DNA of 64,000 nucleotides from Lachnospiraceae bacterium (GTDB lineage Bacteria > Bacillota > Clostridia > Lachnospirales > Lachnospiraceae). The stretch spans positions 1 to 64,000 of the forward strand of contig JAFSGE010000050.1 in NCBI GenBank assembly GCA_017434885.1. The letters are read 5' to 3'. The translations under genes were made by a program, and so were the position numbers. The stretch's first letter is position 1. Every line of letters starts with the position of its first letter. This document shows positions 8,744-17,772 of the stretch, one piece after another. The notes under the pieces are model-generated. The model was not told the DNA's origin. It saw only the letters and a program-made list of their open reading frames with translations, and did not search any database.

Positions 8744-9292
8744 ATGATGAGAATCGGAATGGGTTATGATGTGCATAAATTGGTAGAAGGAAGAAAACTG
8801 ATTATCGGAGGAGTGGAAATTCCTTATGAAAAGGGACTTCTCGGTCATTCGGACGCGGATGTACTTCTTCATGCAATTTCAGATGCACTCCTTGGAGCAG
8901 CAGCGCTGGGAGATATCGGAAAGCATTTTCCCGATACAGACCCCGCGTATAAAGGGATATCTTCGATAGTATTGCTTGAACATGTAGGAAAATTATTGGA
9001 GGAAAATTGCTTCTTTATTGAAAATATAGATGCTACAATAATCGCTCAGGCGCCCAAAATGCGTCCGCATATTGATACCATGAGAGAGAATATTGCAAAG
9101 GCACTGGGGATTTCAGTAGAGCAGGTAAATGTAAAAGCAACCACCGAGGAAGGTCTTGGTTTTACCGGTACCGGGGAAGGAATTTCTTCCCAGGCAATCT
9201 GTCTTTTAACGAGTCCTGTGGGAGTAGGAAGCGTAGATGTGACGGAAGAAAGCAGCAAGTGTGAAGGTTGCAGGGGGTGTAGCAGAGCATGA
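8744..9292 (+). CDS. ispF: 2-C-methyl-D-erythritol 2,4-cyclodiphosphate synthase
   Basis: Fifth enzyme of the non-mevalonate isoprenoid pathway: cyclises CDP-ME-2-phosphate. The metal-binding segment [39 protein letters not shown] and the C-terminal [17 protein letters not shown] are all standard. ATG 8744 follows AGAGAGGAAGA; ATG 8747 is the alternative. IspF normally ends near ICLL, but here about 25 extra residues follow, including CEGCRGC, which is unusual. The stop overlaps the next start (ATGA at 9289-9292), so the two genes are translationally coupled. Confidence 0.95.
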   Translation: MMRIGMGYDVHKLVEGRKLIIGGVEIPYEKGLLGHSDADVLLHAISDALLGAAALGDIGKHFPDTDPAYKGISSIVLLEHVGKLLEENCFFIENIDATIIAQAPKMRPHIDTMRENIAKALGISVEQVNVKATTEEGLGFTGTGEGISSQAICLLTSPVGVGSVDVTEESSKCEGCRGCSRA

Positions 9293-11046
9293 ATGAAATT
9301 TATAATGAGATACAAAAGAAAAAGCTCCTGATGGACGGTGCTTTCGGCACTTATTATGCGCAACTTTACGATACCAAAGAATTGCCGGAGCTTGCCAATA
9401 CAAAATATCCGGAAAGAGTATTGCGCATCCACAGGGAATATATAGAAGCAGGCGCACAGATTATTCGTACGAACACCTTTGCAACGAATACGTACGCCAT
9501 GGATTTGTCATGGGAAGAAGTACAGAAAAATTTAAAAGAAGGATATCGTCTGGCGAAGAAGACTGCAAGACAGGCAGGTGTCTATGTGGCGGCAGACATT
9601 GGACAGATTACTTCGTATCAGCAAACAGACAGAGAACGGCTTTCGGAAGAATATGTGAATATATGCAACACTTTTTTGGAGGAAGGGGCAAATCTGTTTG
9701 TATTTGAAACGTTTTCTGACATAGAGGATATTAAGAAAGCTGTTTCTGTGATTGGGAAAAAGGCATTTGTGATTGTGCAGTTTTCGGTGAATCAGTTCGG
9801 ATATAGTCAATCGGGACTTAGTGCCAGAAAGCTTGTACAGTCTGCTGAAATGATAGAAGAAATTGATGCCATAGGATTTAATTGCAGCATCGGTCCCGGT
9901 CATATGCAGCAGATTCTTAAAAAACTGCATTTATCCGGCAGTAAAATATTGACGGCACTGCCCAATGCCGGTTATCCTCACATGGTCAGTAACCGCATGA
10001 TTTTTGACCATCGCAATATGGACTATTTTATTGATAAGGTAAGCAGTATTGCACAGGACGGTGCGGATATTGTGGGCGGATGCTGCGGCACAACACCGGA
10101 GTATATCCGTGGTATGAAAGAGAGAATTTCTTTTGAAAAGAATAAAAAGGCGGTGCCTTCGATTGAGGAAAGTGAAGAAAATCTGCCTTTCAAAGACCAT
10201 TCATTTTTTGCGGGAAAAGATGGAAAGAAGCTGATTGCGGTAGAACTGGCACCGCCTCTTGGAAGTGATGACGAGAATTTGATGGATGCGGCACACCTTT
10301 TACAAAAGAGTGGTGTGGATGTTCTGACGTTTCCCGATTCTCCTTCTGGAAGAACAAGAGCCGACTCTATATTGATGGCAGAGAAGGTGGCGCGTGAGAC
10401 CGGAATATGTGTCATGCCCCATATTTGTTGCCGTGATAAGAATGCTATTGCCATGCGTTCCCAGCTTTTGGGTGCGCATATCAATCATATTCATAATTTT
10501 CTGGTGATTACCGGAGATCCGATTCCCAGCATGGCACGCAGTAGTGTAAAGAGCGTGTTTAACTTTGATTCCGTGGGACTGATGCGTATTATGAATGATA
10601 TGAATGAGGAGCAGTTTGCAGAAGCGCCTGTATGCTATGGCGGCGCAATCAACCAGGGACGACGGAATCTTGAGGTTGAAATCAGCCGTGTATTAAAGAA
10701 GATGGAGGCGGGGGCGACATTCTTTTTAACCCAGCCTGTATCTACAAAAGAAAGTGCAGAGAGACTGCGCCGGATTAAGCAGGAGACGAGAGCACGGATA
10801 TTGTGCGGTATCATGCCTTTTGTAAGTCTGAAAAATGCTCTGTTTATGAAAAATGAAATGACAGGTATTGATGTGACAGATGAAGTGCTTGCGAGATACA
10901 GGGCAGATATGACAAGGGAAGAGGGCGAAGCGGCAGGTATCGCTTTAGCTAAAGAAATGATGGCCCTGACTGACGATTTCGCAGACGGATATTATTTTTC
11001 ATTTCCGTTTAACAGAGTGAGTATGTTGGAGAAGATACTCTTGTAA
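9289..11046 (+). CDS. yitJ: Homocysteine S-methyltransferase / methylenetetrahydrofolate reductase fusion
   Basis: Two-domain enzyme linking one-carbon metabolism with methionine synthesis. Residues 1 to about 285 are a homocysteine S-methyltransferase barrel ([29 protein letters not shown], and the zinc-binding [15 protein letters not shown]). Residues about 305-585 are an MTHFR (MetF) barrel ([42 protein letters not shown]). No cobalamin-binding MetH domain is present. 585 residues is normal for the YitJ fusion. Starts inside the ispF stop codon. No SAM riboswitch was seen upstream, unlike many methionine genes of Firmicutes. Confidence 0.93.
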   Translation: MNEIYNEIQKKKLLMDGAFGTYYAQLYDTKELPELANTKYPERVLRIHREYIEAGAQIIRTNTFATNTYAMDLSWEEVQKNLKEGYRLAKKTARQAGVYVAADIGQITSYQQTDRERLSEEYVNICNTFLEEGANLFVFETFSDIEDIKKAVSVIGKKAFVIVQFSVNQFGYSQSGLSARKLVQSAEMIEEIDAIGFNCSIGPGHMQQILKKLHLSGSKILTALPNAGYPHMVSNRMIFDHRNMDYFIDKVSSIAQDGADIVGGCCGTTPEYIRGMKERISFEKNKKAVPSIEESEENLPFKDHSFFAGKDGKKLIAVELAPPLGSDDENLMDAAHLLQKSGVDVLTFPDSPSGRTRADSILMAEKVARETGICVMPHICCRDKNAIAMRSQLLGAHINHIHNFLVITGDPIPSMARSSVKSVFNFDSVGLMRIMNDMNEEQFAEAPVCYGGAINQGRRNLEVEISRVLKKMEAGATFFLTQPVSTKESAERLRRIKQETRARILCGIMPFVSLKNALFMKNEMTGIDVTDEVLARYRADMTREEGEAAGIALAKEMMALTDDFADGYYFSFPFNRVSMLEKILL

Positions 11047-11107
11047 ATTTATTATTAAAAATTGAAAAAAAGCTTGCAAAAATATTTAATTTAGTATATT
11101 CTTTGAT

Positions 11108-11205
11108 TACAGATAAATATCTGATGCGTATCATTTCAATGAACGTAATTGGGCTGGTCGAAAGACCCGGGTCCAACCTAATCGGCGGGGAGACTCCCCG
11201 CCATT
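11108..11205 (+). ncRNA. Hairpin-rich leader RNA upstream of DUF3800 gene
   Basis: Four hairpins are packed in under 100 bases: CAGATA/TATCTG (11110-11123); TGCGT/ACGTA (about 11125-11147) with inner CATT/AATG; a GNRA-capped stem GGTC-GAAA-GACC (11156-11167) inside a TTGG/CCAA pairing; and a strong stem GGCGGGGA/TCCCCGCC (11184-11202). From memory, several RNA motifs have been reported next to DUF3800 genes in comparative surveys, and this fits that context; the specific motif class is not verified. Confidence 0.5.
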
Positions 11206-11210
11206 TTAAA
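11184..11210 (+). terminator. GC-rich hairpin ahead of DUF3800 gene
   Basis: Eight-base perfect arms GGCGGGGA (11184-11191) and TCCCCGCC (11195-11202) with a three-base loop, followed by ATTTTAAAT. The weak T tract allows either a terminator for the upstream operon, a leaky attenuator, or the last stem of the leader RNA. Confidence 0.5.
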
Positions 11211-11247
11211 TCTTATAATTCATCCTACATATTTCGGGAGATTTCCA

Positions 11248-11922
11248 ATGAGTAAACTTAGTATTTTTGTGGACGAGTCAGGAGATTTTGGTCCATATGA
11301 AAAGCATGCACCGTATTATATAATTGCGATGGTTTTTCATAACCAATCAGATGATTTGACAAGTGATATGAAAAAACTGGATAGAGAATTACAGTATATG
11401 GGATATTATCATCATGTAGTACATACTGAACCGCTAATTAGGAGAGAAGAAGATTATAAAAATTTATCGCCTAATGAGAGAAGAAGTATTTTTACAAAGC
11501 TTTTTTATTTTTTTAAAAGATGTATGATAAAGTATAAAACTTTTATCTTTATAAAAAGGGATTATGAAGATACAGAGATGATGGAAGCAAAAATGGTAAG
11601 AGAACTGGCAAGGTTTCTGAAAGAGCATTTGACATATTTCCAAGCATTTGAAGAAATTGTGCTCTATTATGATAACGGTCAGAATGAATTAAGCAAAATT
11701 CTACATGCCGTTTTCACTAAAGAACTGCCAAAGTGTAAAGTTCGAAAAGTTTTAAGCTGTAATTATAAATTGTTTCAAGTAGCAGATTTGGTATGTACGT
11801 TGGAATTATTGAAAGTAAAAATGGAAACAAAGGAATTAAGCCGTTCAGAACAGTTAATATTTCATAATAAGAAAGCATTGAAAAAAGACTTTCTGAAAGG
11901 ACTAAAAGAGAAAGAGTTTTAG
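11248..11922 (+). CDS. DUF3800 domain protein
   Basis: Protein of unknown function carrying the two DUF3800 hallmarks: an N-terminal acidic segment LSIFVDESGDFGPY and a C-terminal LFQVADLVCTLELL. These aspartates suggest a metal-dependent nuclease-like (RNase H-like) fold, which is an inference. 224 residues. ATG 11248 follows GGGAG (11236-11240). The gene is more AT-rich and lysine-rich than its neighbours, consistent with acquisition by transfer. It stands alone behind a structured RNA leader. DUF3800 genes are often found in accessory and defence-like regions, but no partner gene is present here. Confidence 0.85.
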   Translation: MSKLSIFVDESGDFGPYEKHAPYYIIAMVFHNQSDDLTSDMKKLDRELQYMGYYHHVVHTEPLIRREEDYKNLSPNERRSIFTKLFYFFKRCMIKYKTFIFIKRDYEDTEMMEAKMVRELARFLKEHLTYFQAFEEIVLYYDNGQNELSKILHAVFTKELPKCKVRKVLSCNYKLFQVADLVCTLELLKVKMETKELSRSEQLIFHNKKALKKDFLKGLKEKEF

Positions 11923-12009
11923 ATAAACGACAAGAAATAACAGTTGACAAAATCGCCTCTTTTGCATATGCTGATTATGTAAAAACTTTTGAATAAGAAA
12001 CAAATGCAA

Positions 12010-12260
12010 GGAACGGAAAGAGTATATTGTCACGCATCATTGATGCTACAGTTACAGAGAGGGAGTGCCGTCGGCTGAAAGCAGTCCCATTGTAAGATAA
12101 TAGAAGTGCATCCGGGAGCAGATTTTGTGAACAAAAGTATTGTTTTTAGTAGCAGAATCCGTATACGGCACGTTACGCCGGTTAAGTGGAGGCAAGAGAA
12201 TGCCTCTAATAGAGTGGAACCGCGGATAACTTCGTCTCTTAGACTTAGTTATCCTTTTTT
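12010..12260 (+). promoter_or_regulatory. T-box riboswitch, cysteine type
   Basis: The T-box consensus AGAGTGGAACCGCG is at 12211-12224, preceded by the antiterminator arm region (GGAGGC/GCCTCT) and the stem III-like segment ACGCCGGTTAAG. The terminator GGATAACT (12224-12231)/AGTTATCC (12246-12253) plus six T follows. In the specifier region around GAAGTGCATCC, TGC at 12107-12109 reads as a cysteine codon. The downstream genes are cysE and cysS, which independently agree with sensing uncharged tRNA-Cys. The 5' limit is approximate. Confidence 0.9.
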
Positions 12261-12263
12261 CGT

Positions 12264-12385
12264 GATAAGCAGACTGAGAAGCATCTTGGCAATCATGCGC
12301 ATGCTTGCATGAGCGTATTGAGGGGCAAGATGCTTTGAAGGAGCAACGCGAACGAGAAATACGAAGTATTTCGAGTCTGCTTATC
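12264..12385. repeat. Long imperfect palindrome between T-box and cysE
   Basis: Outer arms GATAAGCAGACT (12264-12275) and AGTCTGCTTATC (12374-12385) are perfect over 12 bases; inner arms AGCATCTTG (12280-12288) and CAAGATGCT (12326-12334) pair; a third hairpin GAAATAC/GTATTTC lies at 12356-12372. It is not part of a normal T-box and has no coding potential. It resembles a small palindromic insertion (MITE-like) or an added mRNA stability structure. With the T-box it accounts for the 486-base gap between the DUF3800 gene and cysE. Confidence 0.65.
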
Positions 12386-12408
12386 CGATATTTATAAAGA
12401 GGTAAAAT

Positions 12409-13077
12409 ATGGGATTTGTCAAAAATATCAAAGAAGAAATTGCAATCATCAGAGAGCGTGATGCGGCCATTCATTCTTCCATGGAAGTGTTTCTCTATCC
12501 CAGTTTTAAGGTCATGATTCATTACAGACTGGCTCATAGGCTTTACCTGAAAAAGCATTATTTTTGGGCAAGGTGGGTATCACAAAGAGCTGTGCGTAAG
12601 ACCGGAATCGAAATTCATCCCGGTGCACAAATCGGTAAGGGATTTTTTATCGACCACGGAAACGGTGTTATTATCGGAGAAACGACCATAATCGGAGATA
12701 ATGTAACTTTATATCAGGGAGTTACGTTAGGCGGTACTGGTAAAGAGCAGGGCAAGCGTCATCCTACTTTGGGAAATAATATTATGGTGGGAGCAGGTGC
12801 CAAGGTATTAGGTTCCTGTACCATCGGGGATAACTGCAAAATTGGGGCCGGAAGTGTGGTACTTTCGGATGTGCCGCCGGGCTCAACGGTAGTAGGTGTT
12901 CCGGGCAGAGTAGTAAAAAGATTAAAACAGAATCTGCCACAGGAAGAACTGGACCAGATTCATCTTCCCGATCCGGTTATGGAGGCTATTACCGAACTGC
13001 AAAGGGGTAATTCGCAGCTGACAAACAGGCTGCTTGAGCTGGAACAGCAGATGCGCAATATGAGTCGCGATAAATAG
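12409..13077 (+). CDS. cysE: Serine O-acetyltransferase
   Basis: Makes O-acetylserine from serine and acetyl-CoA, the committed step of cysteine synthesis. 222 residues, the short EpsC/CysE form. After an N-terminal helical region (IRERDAAIHSSMEVFLYPSF) comes the left-handed beta-helix with catalytic His in IDHGNGVIIGETTIIGDN, then VTLYQGVTLGGTGKEQGKR and IGAGSVVLSDVPPGSTVVGVP. A C-terminal tail of about 40 residues (ELEQQMRNM) may be coiled coil. ATG 12409 follows AAAGAGGT. It is nine bases ahead of cysS and under the Cys T-box. Confidence 0.95.
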   Translation: MGFVKNIKEEIAIIRERDAAIHSSMEVFLYPSFKVMIHYRLAHRLYLKKHYFWARWVSQRAVRKTGIEIHPGAQIGKGFFIDHGNGVIIGETTIIGDNVTLYQGVTLGGTGKEQGKRHPTLGNNIMVGAGAKVLGSCTIGDNCKIGAGSVVLSDVPPGSTVVGVPGRVVKRLKQNLPQEELDQIHLPDPVMEAITELQRGNSQLTNRLLELEQQMRNMSRDK

Positions 13078-13086
13078 GAGGAAAAC

Positions 13087-14496
13087 ATGAAAATTTACAA
13101 CACATTATCCAAAAGAAAAGAAGAATTTGTTCCCATTGAAGAGGGGAAAGTTAAAATGTATGTCTGCGGACCTACCGTTTACAATCTGATTCATATCGGC
13201 AATGCCCGTCCCATGATTGTATTTGATACCGTAAGACGTTATATGGAGCATAAGGGCTACGAGGTAAACTATGTGTCAAACTTTACCGATGTAGATGATA
13301 AGATTATTAAAAAAGCAATCGAGGAAGGCGTAGATGCTTCCGTGATTTCCGAGCGTTACATTGCCGAGTGCAAAAAGGATATGGAGGCTATGAACGTAAA
13401 GCCTGCCACCACGCACCCCAAGGCAACCGAAGAAATTTGCGGTATGCTTGATATGATTGGCACCTTGATTGAAAAAGGTCATGCATATGTGGCAGCAGAC
13501 GGTACTGTTTATTTCCGCACCAGAAGTTTTAAGGAGTACGGTAAGCTTTCACACAAGAATTTAGATGATTTACAGGGCGGAAATCGTTCTTTACTGGTAA
13601 CAGGCGAAGACCAGAAGGAGGATTCTCTTGACTTCGTTCTTTGGAAACCTAAGAAAGAAGGGGAGCCTTACTGGGAGTCACCCTGGTGTAACGGTCGTCC
13701 CGGCTGGCATATCGAATGTTCTGTAATGAGCAAAAAGTATCTGGGTGAAGAAATTGATATTCATGCAGGCGGCGAAGATTTGGTATTCCCTCACCATGAA
13801 AATGAAATTGCACAGTCAGAGGCAGCTAACGGAAAGACTTTTGCAAAGTATTGGATGCACAATGCATTCTTAAATATTGATAATAAGAAGATGTCAAAAT
13901 CCGCTGGGAACTTCTTCACGGTAAGAGACATCAGTGAAAAGTACGACTTACAGGTACTTCGTTTCTTTATGCTTTCCGCACATTACAGAAGTCAGTTGAA
14001 TTTCAGCGCTGATTTAATGGAAGCGGCGGCAAACGGGTATGAGAGAATCGTGACCAGCGTAAGTAATTTGAACTATTTGCTTAAGAGCGCTGTTTCTGAT
14101 ACAATGAGTGCAGAGGAAGAAGCACTTGTGAAGGACGCAGAAGGATTTATCGCTAAGTTTGATGAGGCAATGGATGACGATTTCAATACAGCTGATGCGA
14201 TTTCTGCTATTTTTGAGTTGGTAAAATTTGTTAATACCAATACAAGCGAAAGCAGCAGCAAGGCATTCCTTGAAGCGCTCAAGGCAGAGATTATGCTTCT
14301 TTCCGATATCTGCGGTTTGATTGTAGAGAAACAGGAAGAAATGCTGGATGCAGACATCGAGGCATTAATTGCAGAGCGTCAGGCGGCAAGAAAAGAAAAG
14401 AACTTTGCACGTGCCGATGAAATCAGAGATGAGCTTTTAAGCAAAGGTATTATTTTGGAAGATACTCGTGAAGGAGTAAAATGGAAGAGAGCGTAA
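13087..14496 (+). CDS. cysS: Cysteinyl-tRNA synthetase
   Basis: Class I synthetase charging tRNA-Cys. 469 residues, normal length. Zinc/cysteine-binding start [20 protein letters not shown] contains the HIGH motif as HIGN; other zinc ligands are in WHIECSVMS and [21 protein letters not shown] is the KMSKS loop. The C-terminal anticodon-binding region ends with [12 protein letters not shown] 13087 follows AGGAGG. The last 16 bases overlap mrnC, indicating coupling. Controlled with cysE by the T-box that senses the product tRNA of this very enzyme. Confidence 0.97.
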   Translation: MKIYNTLSKRKEEFVPIEEGKVKMYVCGPTVYNLIHIGNARPMIVFDTVRRYMEHKGYEVNYVSNFTDVDDKIIKKAIEEGVDASVISERYIAECKKDMEAMNVKPATTHPKATEEICGMLDMIGTLIEKGHAYVAADGTVYFRTRSFKEYGKLSHKNLDDLQGGNRSLLVTGEDQKEDSLDFVLWKPKKEGEPYWESPWCNGRPGWHIECSVMSKKYLGEEIDIHAGGEDLVFPHHENEIAQSEAANGKTFAKYWMHNAFLNIDNKKMSKSAGNFFTVRDISEKYDLQVLRFFMLSAHYRSQLNFSADLMEAAANGYERIVTSVSNLNYLLKSAVSDTMSAEEEALVKDAEGFIAKFDEAMDDDFNTADAISAIFELVKFVNTNTSESSSKAFLEALKAEIMLLSDICGLIVEKQEEMLDADIEALIAERQAARKEKNFARADEIRDELLSKGIILEDTREGVKWKRA

Positions 14497-14921
14497 GTTT
14501 ATTAGGACAACTGAAACAGAGTTTTGCATTAAAAGAGGTGGATATCAGGACATATTCACCTCTTACGCTTGCTTATATCGGAGACTGTGTGTTTGATTTA
14601 CTTATTCGCACAGTAGTGGTAGAACGTGGCAATGAGCCAGCAAACAAACTGCATCGCAAAACGGTTACTTATGTAAAAGCAGAAACCCAGGCAGCTATGA
14701 TAGAAGCACTTCTTGATGACTTGACACAGGAAGAACTTGCGGTGTATAAAAGAGGCAGAAATGCCAAATCCTATACCAGTGCCAAGAATGCGTCCATTGG
14801 AGATTATCGCAAGGCTACCGGACTTGAGGCATTGGTAGGGTATTTATACTTACAGGATAATGTGCCGAGAATTATTGAACTTTTACAAAATGGTTTACAT
14901 AAATTGGGGATGAAGTTATAG
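14481..14921 (+). CDS. mrnC: Mini-ribonuclease III
   Basis: RNase III-like nuclease without a double-stranded RNA binding domain; in B. subtilis it matures 23S rRNA ends. 146 residues. The catalytic signature is PLTLAYIGDCVFDLLIR, with a second acidic site in GLEALVGYLYL. It overlaps cysS and precedes rlmB, another 23S rRNA modification gene, an arrangement shared with many Firmicutes. Confidence 0.95.
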   Translation: MEESVSLLGQLKQSFALKEVDIRTYSPLTLAYIGDCVFDLLIRTVVVERGNEPANKLHRKTVTYVKAETQAAMIEALLDDLTQEELAVYKRGRNAKSYTSAKNASIGDYRKATGLEALVGYLYLQDNVPRIIELLQNGLHKLGMKL

Positions 14922-14988
14922 ACATGATGCTGTAAACATAGTGATACGGCAGATTTATAGGGAAAAGGTTGCAAAGCGGAGAACAGGT

Positions 14989-15750
14989 ATGAGTATGGAA
15001 GAATTAAAGACAGGTTATAATGAATTTACCATAGAAGGAAGGAACGCGGTAATTGAAGCATTCCGTTCCGGCAAGGAAATCGATAAAGTATATATTTTGG
15101 ACGGATGTCAGGATGGTCCGGTGATGACTGTTAAGAGAGAAGCAAAAAAGCACGATACTATGATAAAGTATGTGACAAAGGAACGCCTTGACCAGTTATC
15201 CGAAACCGGAAAGCATCAGGGGGTAATTGCCGTTGCCGCAGCCTATAAATATGCGGAAATTGAGGACATGTTTGCACTGGCAGAAAAGAAGGGAGAAGCG
15301 CCTTTTCTTTTCCTGCTTGATAACATTGAAGATCCTCACAACTTAGGGGCTATTATCAGAACTGCCAATCTGGCAGGAGCTCACGGTGTTATTATTCCAA
15401 AGAACCGTGCAGTGGGACTTACCGCGACGGTGGCAAGAACTTCTGCAGGAGCTCTGAATTATACACCAGTGGCAAAAGTAACTAATATGGCAAAGACCAT
15501 TGAGGATTTAAAGAAGCAGGGACTTTGGTTTGTATGTGCGGACATGGGCGGCACAACCATGTATCAGCTTGATTTAAAAGGACCTATCGGTCTGGTGATT
15601 GGTAACGAAGGGGAAGGCGTGGGACGTCTTGTGAAAGAAAAGTGTGACATGGTGGCGTCCATTCCCATGAAAGGGGATATTGATTCCCTGAATGCTTCTG
15701 TGGCGGCAGGAGTTCTTGCCTATGAAATTGTCCGTCAACGGCTTGCATAA
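14989..15750 (+). CDS. rlmB: 23S rRNA 2'-O-methyltransferase, TrmH/SpoU family
   Basis: Methylates a ribose in 23S rRNA; the protein has a SPOUT knot. An N-terminal substrate-binding domain (IEGRNAVIEAFRSGKEIDKV) is followed by the catalytic motifs LLDNIEDPHNLGAIIRTA (motif 1), GLVIGNEGEGVGR (motif 2) and IPMKGDIDSLNASVAAGVL (motif 3). The frame opens at GTG 14941, but ATG 14989 has a ribosome binding site (CGGAG) at good spacing and gives the family-like N-terminus. Lies between mrnC and the GDSL gene in the T-box operon. Confidence 0.92.
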   Translation: MSMEELKTGYNEFTIEGRNAVIEAFRSGKEIDKVYILDGCQDGPVMTVKREAKKHDTMIKYVTKERLDQLSETGKHQGVIAVAAAYKYAEIEDMFALAEKKGEAPFLFLLDNIEDPHNLGAIIRTANLAGAHGVIIPKNRAVGLTATVARTSAGALNYTPVAKVTNMAKTIEDLKKQGLWFVCADMGGTTMYQLDLKGPIGLVIGNEGEGVGRLVKEKCDMVASIPMKGDIDSLNASVAAGVLAYEIVRQRLA

Positions 15751-15766
15751 ATAATAAGGAACAGTT

Positions 15767-17134
15767 ATGAATAATATTAACAAAGTTTTACTGATGCTGA
15801 TTGCCATGGTGGCAATCATGCTGATAGCGGTAGGCATTGACAAAGGGTATGATTATTATCAGGATGTGAAATGGGAAAAAGAAAGAGTGGCGGCGTATGA
15901 GGAAGCAAAAGCAGATGTGGAAGCTATGCAATCCACGATTGCCACACTTTCGGAAGATCCGGATGCCCTGATTGCTTACATTGAAGAAAATGAATTGAAT
16001 TACGTAGAAGTGGATGCAGAAAATGCATTTGAAAGTGTGTACGGTAATGACGCAGACAGCAGTAGCTCTGCCAGTATGTCAGAAGGCAGTATTTCTGATA
16101 ATGCGTCGGAAGTATCTCAAGGTGGAGACGGAAGTGTTTCCGATAACAGTGTATCAGGTGAAGGAGGAAGTGTTTCCGGAAATGAACTGGCGGAAGGCAG
16201 TGTGTCTGATAACAGTGTATCCGGTAACAGTGTATCCGATAATAGTGTGTCTGATAACAGCGTGTCTGATAACAGCGTGTCCGATAACAGTGTGTCCGAT
16301 AACAGTGTATCTGATAATAATATAATAGAGGAGCAGCCCGCTGTGTCAGCCAATACCTCGAAAGAAAAGAAGCTTTGTGCATCTTACGAAGAAACTATGC
16401 AGATTAATAAGGCAGATAAGCAAATGATTGCACAGAACAGTATTGATTTTTCGGGTATGAAAATAGCTTGTCTGGGTGACAGTATTACAGAGGCAGCAAA
16501 TTTGACCGATGAAGAAGGTTATGAACAGATGACGTATCCCTATCAGCTTTCGCAGCTTCTCGGCGCAAGAGAAGTAGTGAATCTCGGAATCGGCGGTTCT
16601 TCCATCGGAAGGTATTGGGATCAGGCATTTGTAGACAGATATCAGGAGATTCCGCAGGATACAGATTTGATTATTATCATGGGCGGAACTAATGACGGAT
16701 TTTGTGCATCTGAAGAGGAACTTGGTTCTTTGGAAGAGAGAGAGGCACGTACTTTTGCGGGAGATTTGGATGAACTTCTAAGGGGACTGAAAGAAAATTA
16801 TCCGGATGCGGAAATTGTATTGGTGTCGCCGCTTTCTAACGTGTTACATGATATGCTAAGGAAAGAACGCGAGCATTTGTTGCCGCAGTCTGCATTTGTA
16901 GCCATTATGAAAGAACTGGCCGCTGAGTATGATGTGCATTTTATTGATTTATATCATTCCAATCTGCTTGACACACATGATGCGGCAATTATTCATAATT
17001 TTATGCCGGATGGTGTGCATGGCAATGCTGCCGGATATAAGATTTTAGCAGAGCATATGGCAGCGGAAATCATTGGGCTGTACGAGGAAATGGCAGAAGC
17101 AGAAATGCAGAAGGAAGCAGAAAATGAGCAATAA
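15767..17134 (+). CDS. Membrane-anchored SGNH/GDSL hydrolase with SVSDN repeat linker
   Basis: Probable extracytoplasmic esterase or acetylesterase. Residues 5-25 are an uncleaved signal anchor (VLLMLIAMVAIMLIAVGI). A linker (about residues 105-185) is made largely of SVSDN/SVSGN pentapeptides. The SGNH domain (about 225-440) has block I CLGDSITEA (nucleophile Ser), block II Gly in NLGIGGSS, block III MGGTNDGF, and block V PDGVHGNAAGY with the Asp-His pair. No peptidoglycan- or lipid-specific signature is seen. It is the one odd member in an operon of tRNA/rRNA genes, inserted between rlmB and sigH where many relatives have none. Confidence 0.88.
   Translation: MNNINKVLLMLIAMVAIMLIAVGIDKGYDYYQDVKWEKERVAAYEEAKADVEAMQSTIATLSEDPDALIAYIEENELNYVEVDAENAFESVYGNDADSSSSASMSEGSISDNASEVSQGGDGSVSDNSVSGEGGSVSGNELAEGSVSDNSVSGNSVSDNSVSDNSVSDNSVSDNSVSDNSVSDNNIIEEQPAVSANTSKEKKLCASYEETMQINKADKQMIAQNSIDFSGMKIACLGDSITEAANLTDEEGYEQMTYPYQLSQLLGAREVVNLGIGGSSIGRYWDQAFVDRYQEIPQDTDLIIIMGGTNDGFCASEEELGSLEEREARTFAGDLDELLRGLKENYPDAEIVLVSPLSNVLHDMLRKEREHLLPQSAFVAIMKELAAEYDVHFIDLYHSNLLDTHDAAIIHNFMPDGVHGNAAGYKILAEHMAAEIIGLYEEMAEAEMQKEAENEQ
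16131..16317 (+). repeat. Tandem 15-bp repeats encoding SVSDN/SVSGN
   Basis: Units close to AACAGTGTATCCGAT repeat with few changes; the last seven or eight are contiguous. They encode Ser-Val-Ser-Asp/Gly-Asn and form the linker of the GDSL hydrolase. All frames stay open over the repeat, which explains the long false ORFs on both strands here. Confidence 0.9.
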
Positions 17135-17744
17135 TTATGAGCAGTTTGCAGATGAAGAGCTGATTGTGCGGTTACGTGACGGTGAGGAGCGCATTACGGA
17201 TTATATTATGGAGAAATACAAGAATCTGGTGAGAAGTAAGGCCGGTTCTATGTATATTTTAGGAGCAGACAGGGATGATCTGATACAGGAAGGCATGATT
17301 GGACTGTTCAAGGCTATCAGGGACTATGATATCGGAAGAGATGCCAGTTTTTTTACTTTTGCGGATTTGTGCATTTCCAGACAGATGTACACGGCAGTTC
17401 AGGCAGCAGACAGACAAAAACATGCACCTTTGAACACCTATATTTCTCTGTATGCAAGTGCCGGTGAAAAAGGAGACGGAGAGGAATGGGAATTGATTCA
17501 TTCCCTGATTTCCCATGAAGACAAAAATCCGGAGGACTTGCTGATAGACAAGGAAAACTTGGAAATACTGGAAAAAATCATAGAGCGTGAACTCAGCGGA
17601 TTTGAGAAGCAGGTATTTGACCTATATATTACGGGAATGAAGTATACGCAGATTGCAAAAGTGCTTGGAAAAGATGAAAAATCAACAGACAATGCATTAC
17701 AAAGAATTAAAAGTAAGCTGAAAAAACAAGTAAACAAAGATTAA
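17124..17744 (+). CDS. sigH: RNA polymerase sigma factor, SigH (sigma-30) type
   Basis: Alternative sigma factor; in Bacilli and Clostridia SigH drives early-stationary and sporulation-initiation genes. Region 2 is seen in IMEKYKNLVRSKAGSMY, DRDDLIQEGMIGLFKAI and FFTFADLCISRQMYTAVQ; region 4 in LSGFEKQVFDLYITGMKY and KVLGKDEKSTDNALQRIK. ATG 17124 overlaps the upstream stop, which is better than the upstream GTG-like opening at 17073 because it gives the 206-residue length usual for SigH. Position after rlmB matches SigH in other Clostridia. Last gene of the T-box operon. Confidence 0.9.
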   Translation: MSNNYEQFADEELIVRLRDGEERITDYIMEKYKNLVRSKAGSMYILGADRDDLIQEGMIGLFKAIRDYDIGRDASFFTFADLCISRQMYTAVQAADRQKHAPLNTYISLYASAGEKGDGEEWELIHSLISHEDKNPEDLLIDKENLEILEKIIERELSGFEKQVFDLYITGMKYTQIAKVLGKDEKSTDNALQRIKSKLKKQVNKD

Positions 17745-17772
17745 ATATAAAATAAGTATAAAGAAAAAGGGA

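Noticed and set aside
11108-11205. c-di-GMP-II riboswitch or hammerhead ribozyme in the DUF3800 leader
   Set aside because: There is loose likeness (AATGAA...AATTGGGC; CTGATG and CGAAA), but the conserved core positions do not fit: CTGATG is followed by C instead of A, and the stems that should flank the cores are absent.
12106-12312. Plus-strand ORF of 68 codons
   Set aside because: Lies over the T-box and its terminator; no ribosome binding site and the RNA element explains the sequence.
16117-16382. Minus-strand ORFs and a CRISPR-like appearance over the SVSDN repeats
   Set aside because: The repeats are 15-base units without spacers and lie in frame in the GDSL gene; the open minus frames follow from repeat composition.
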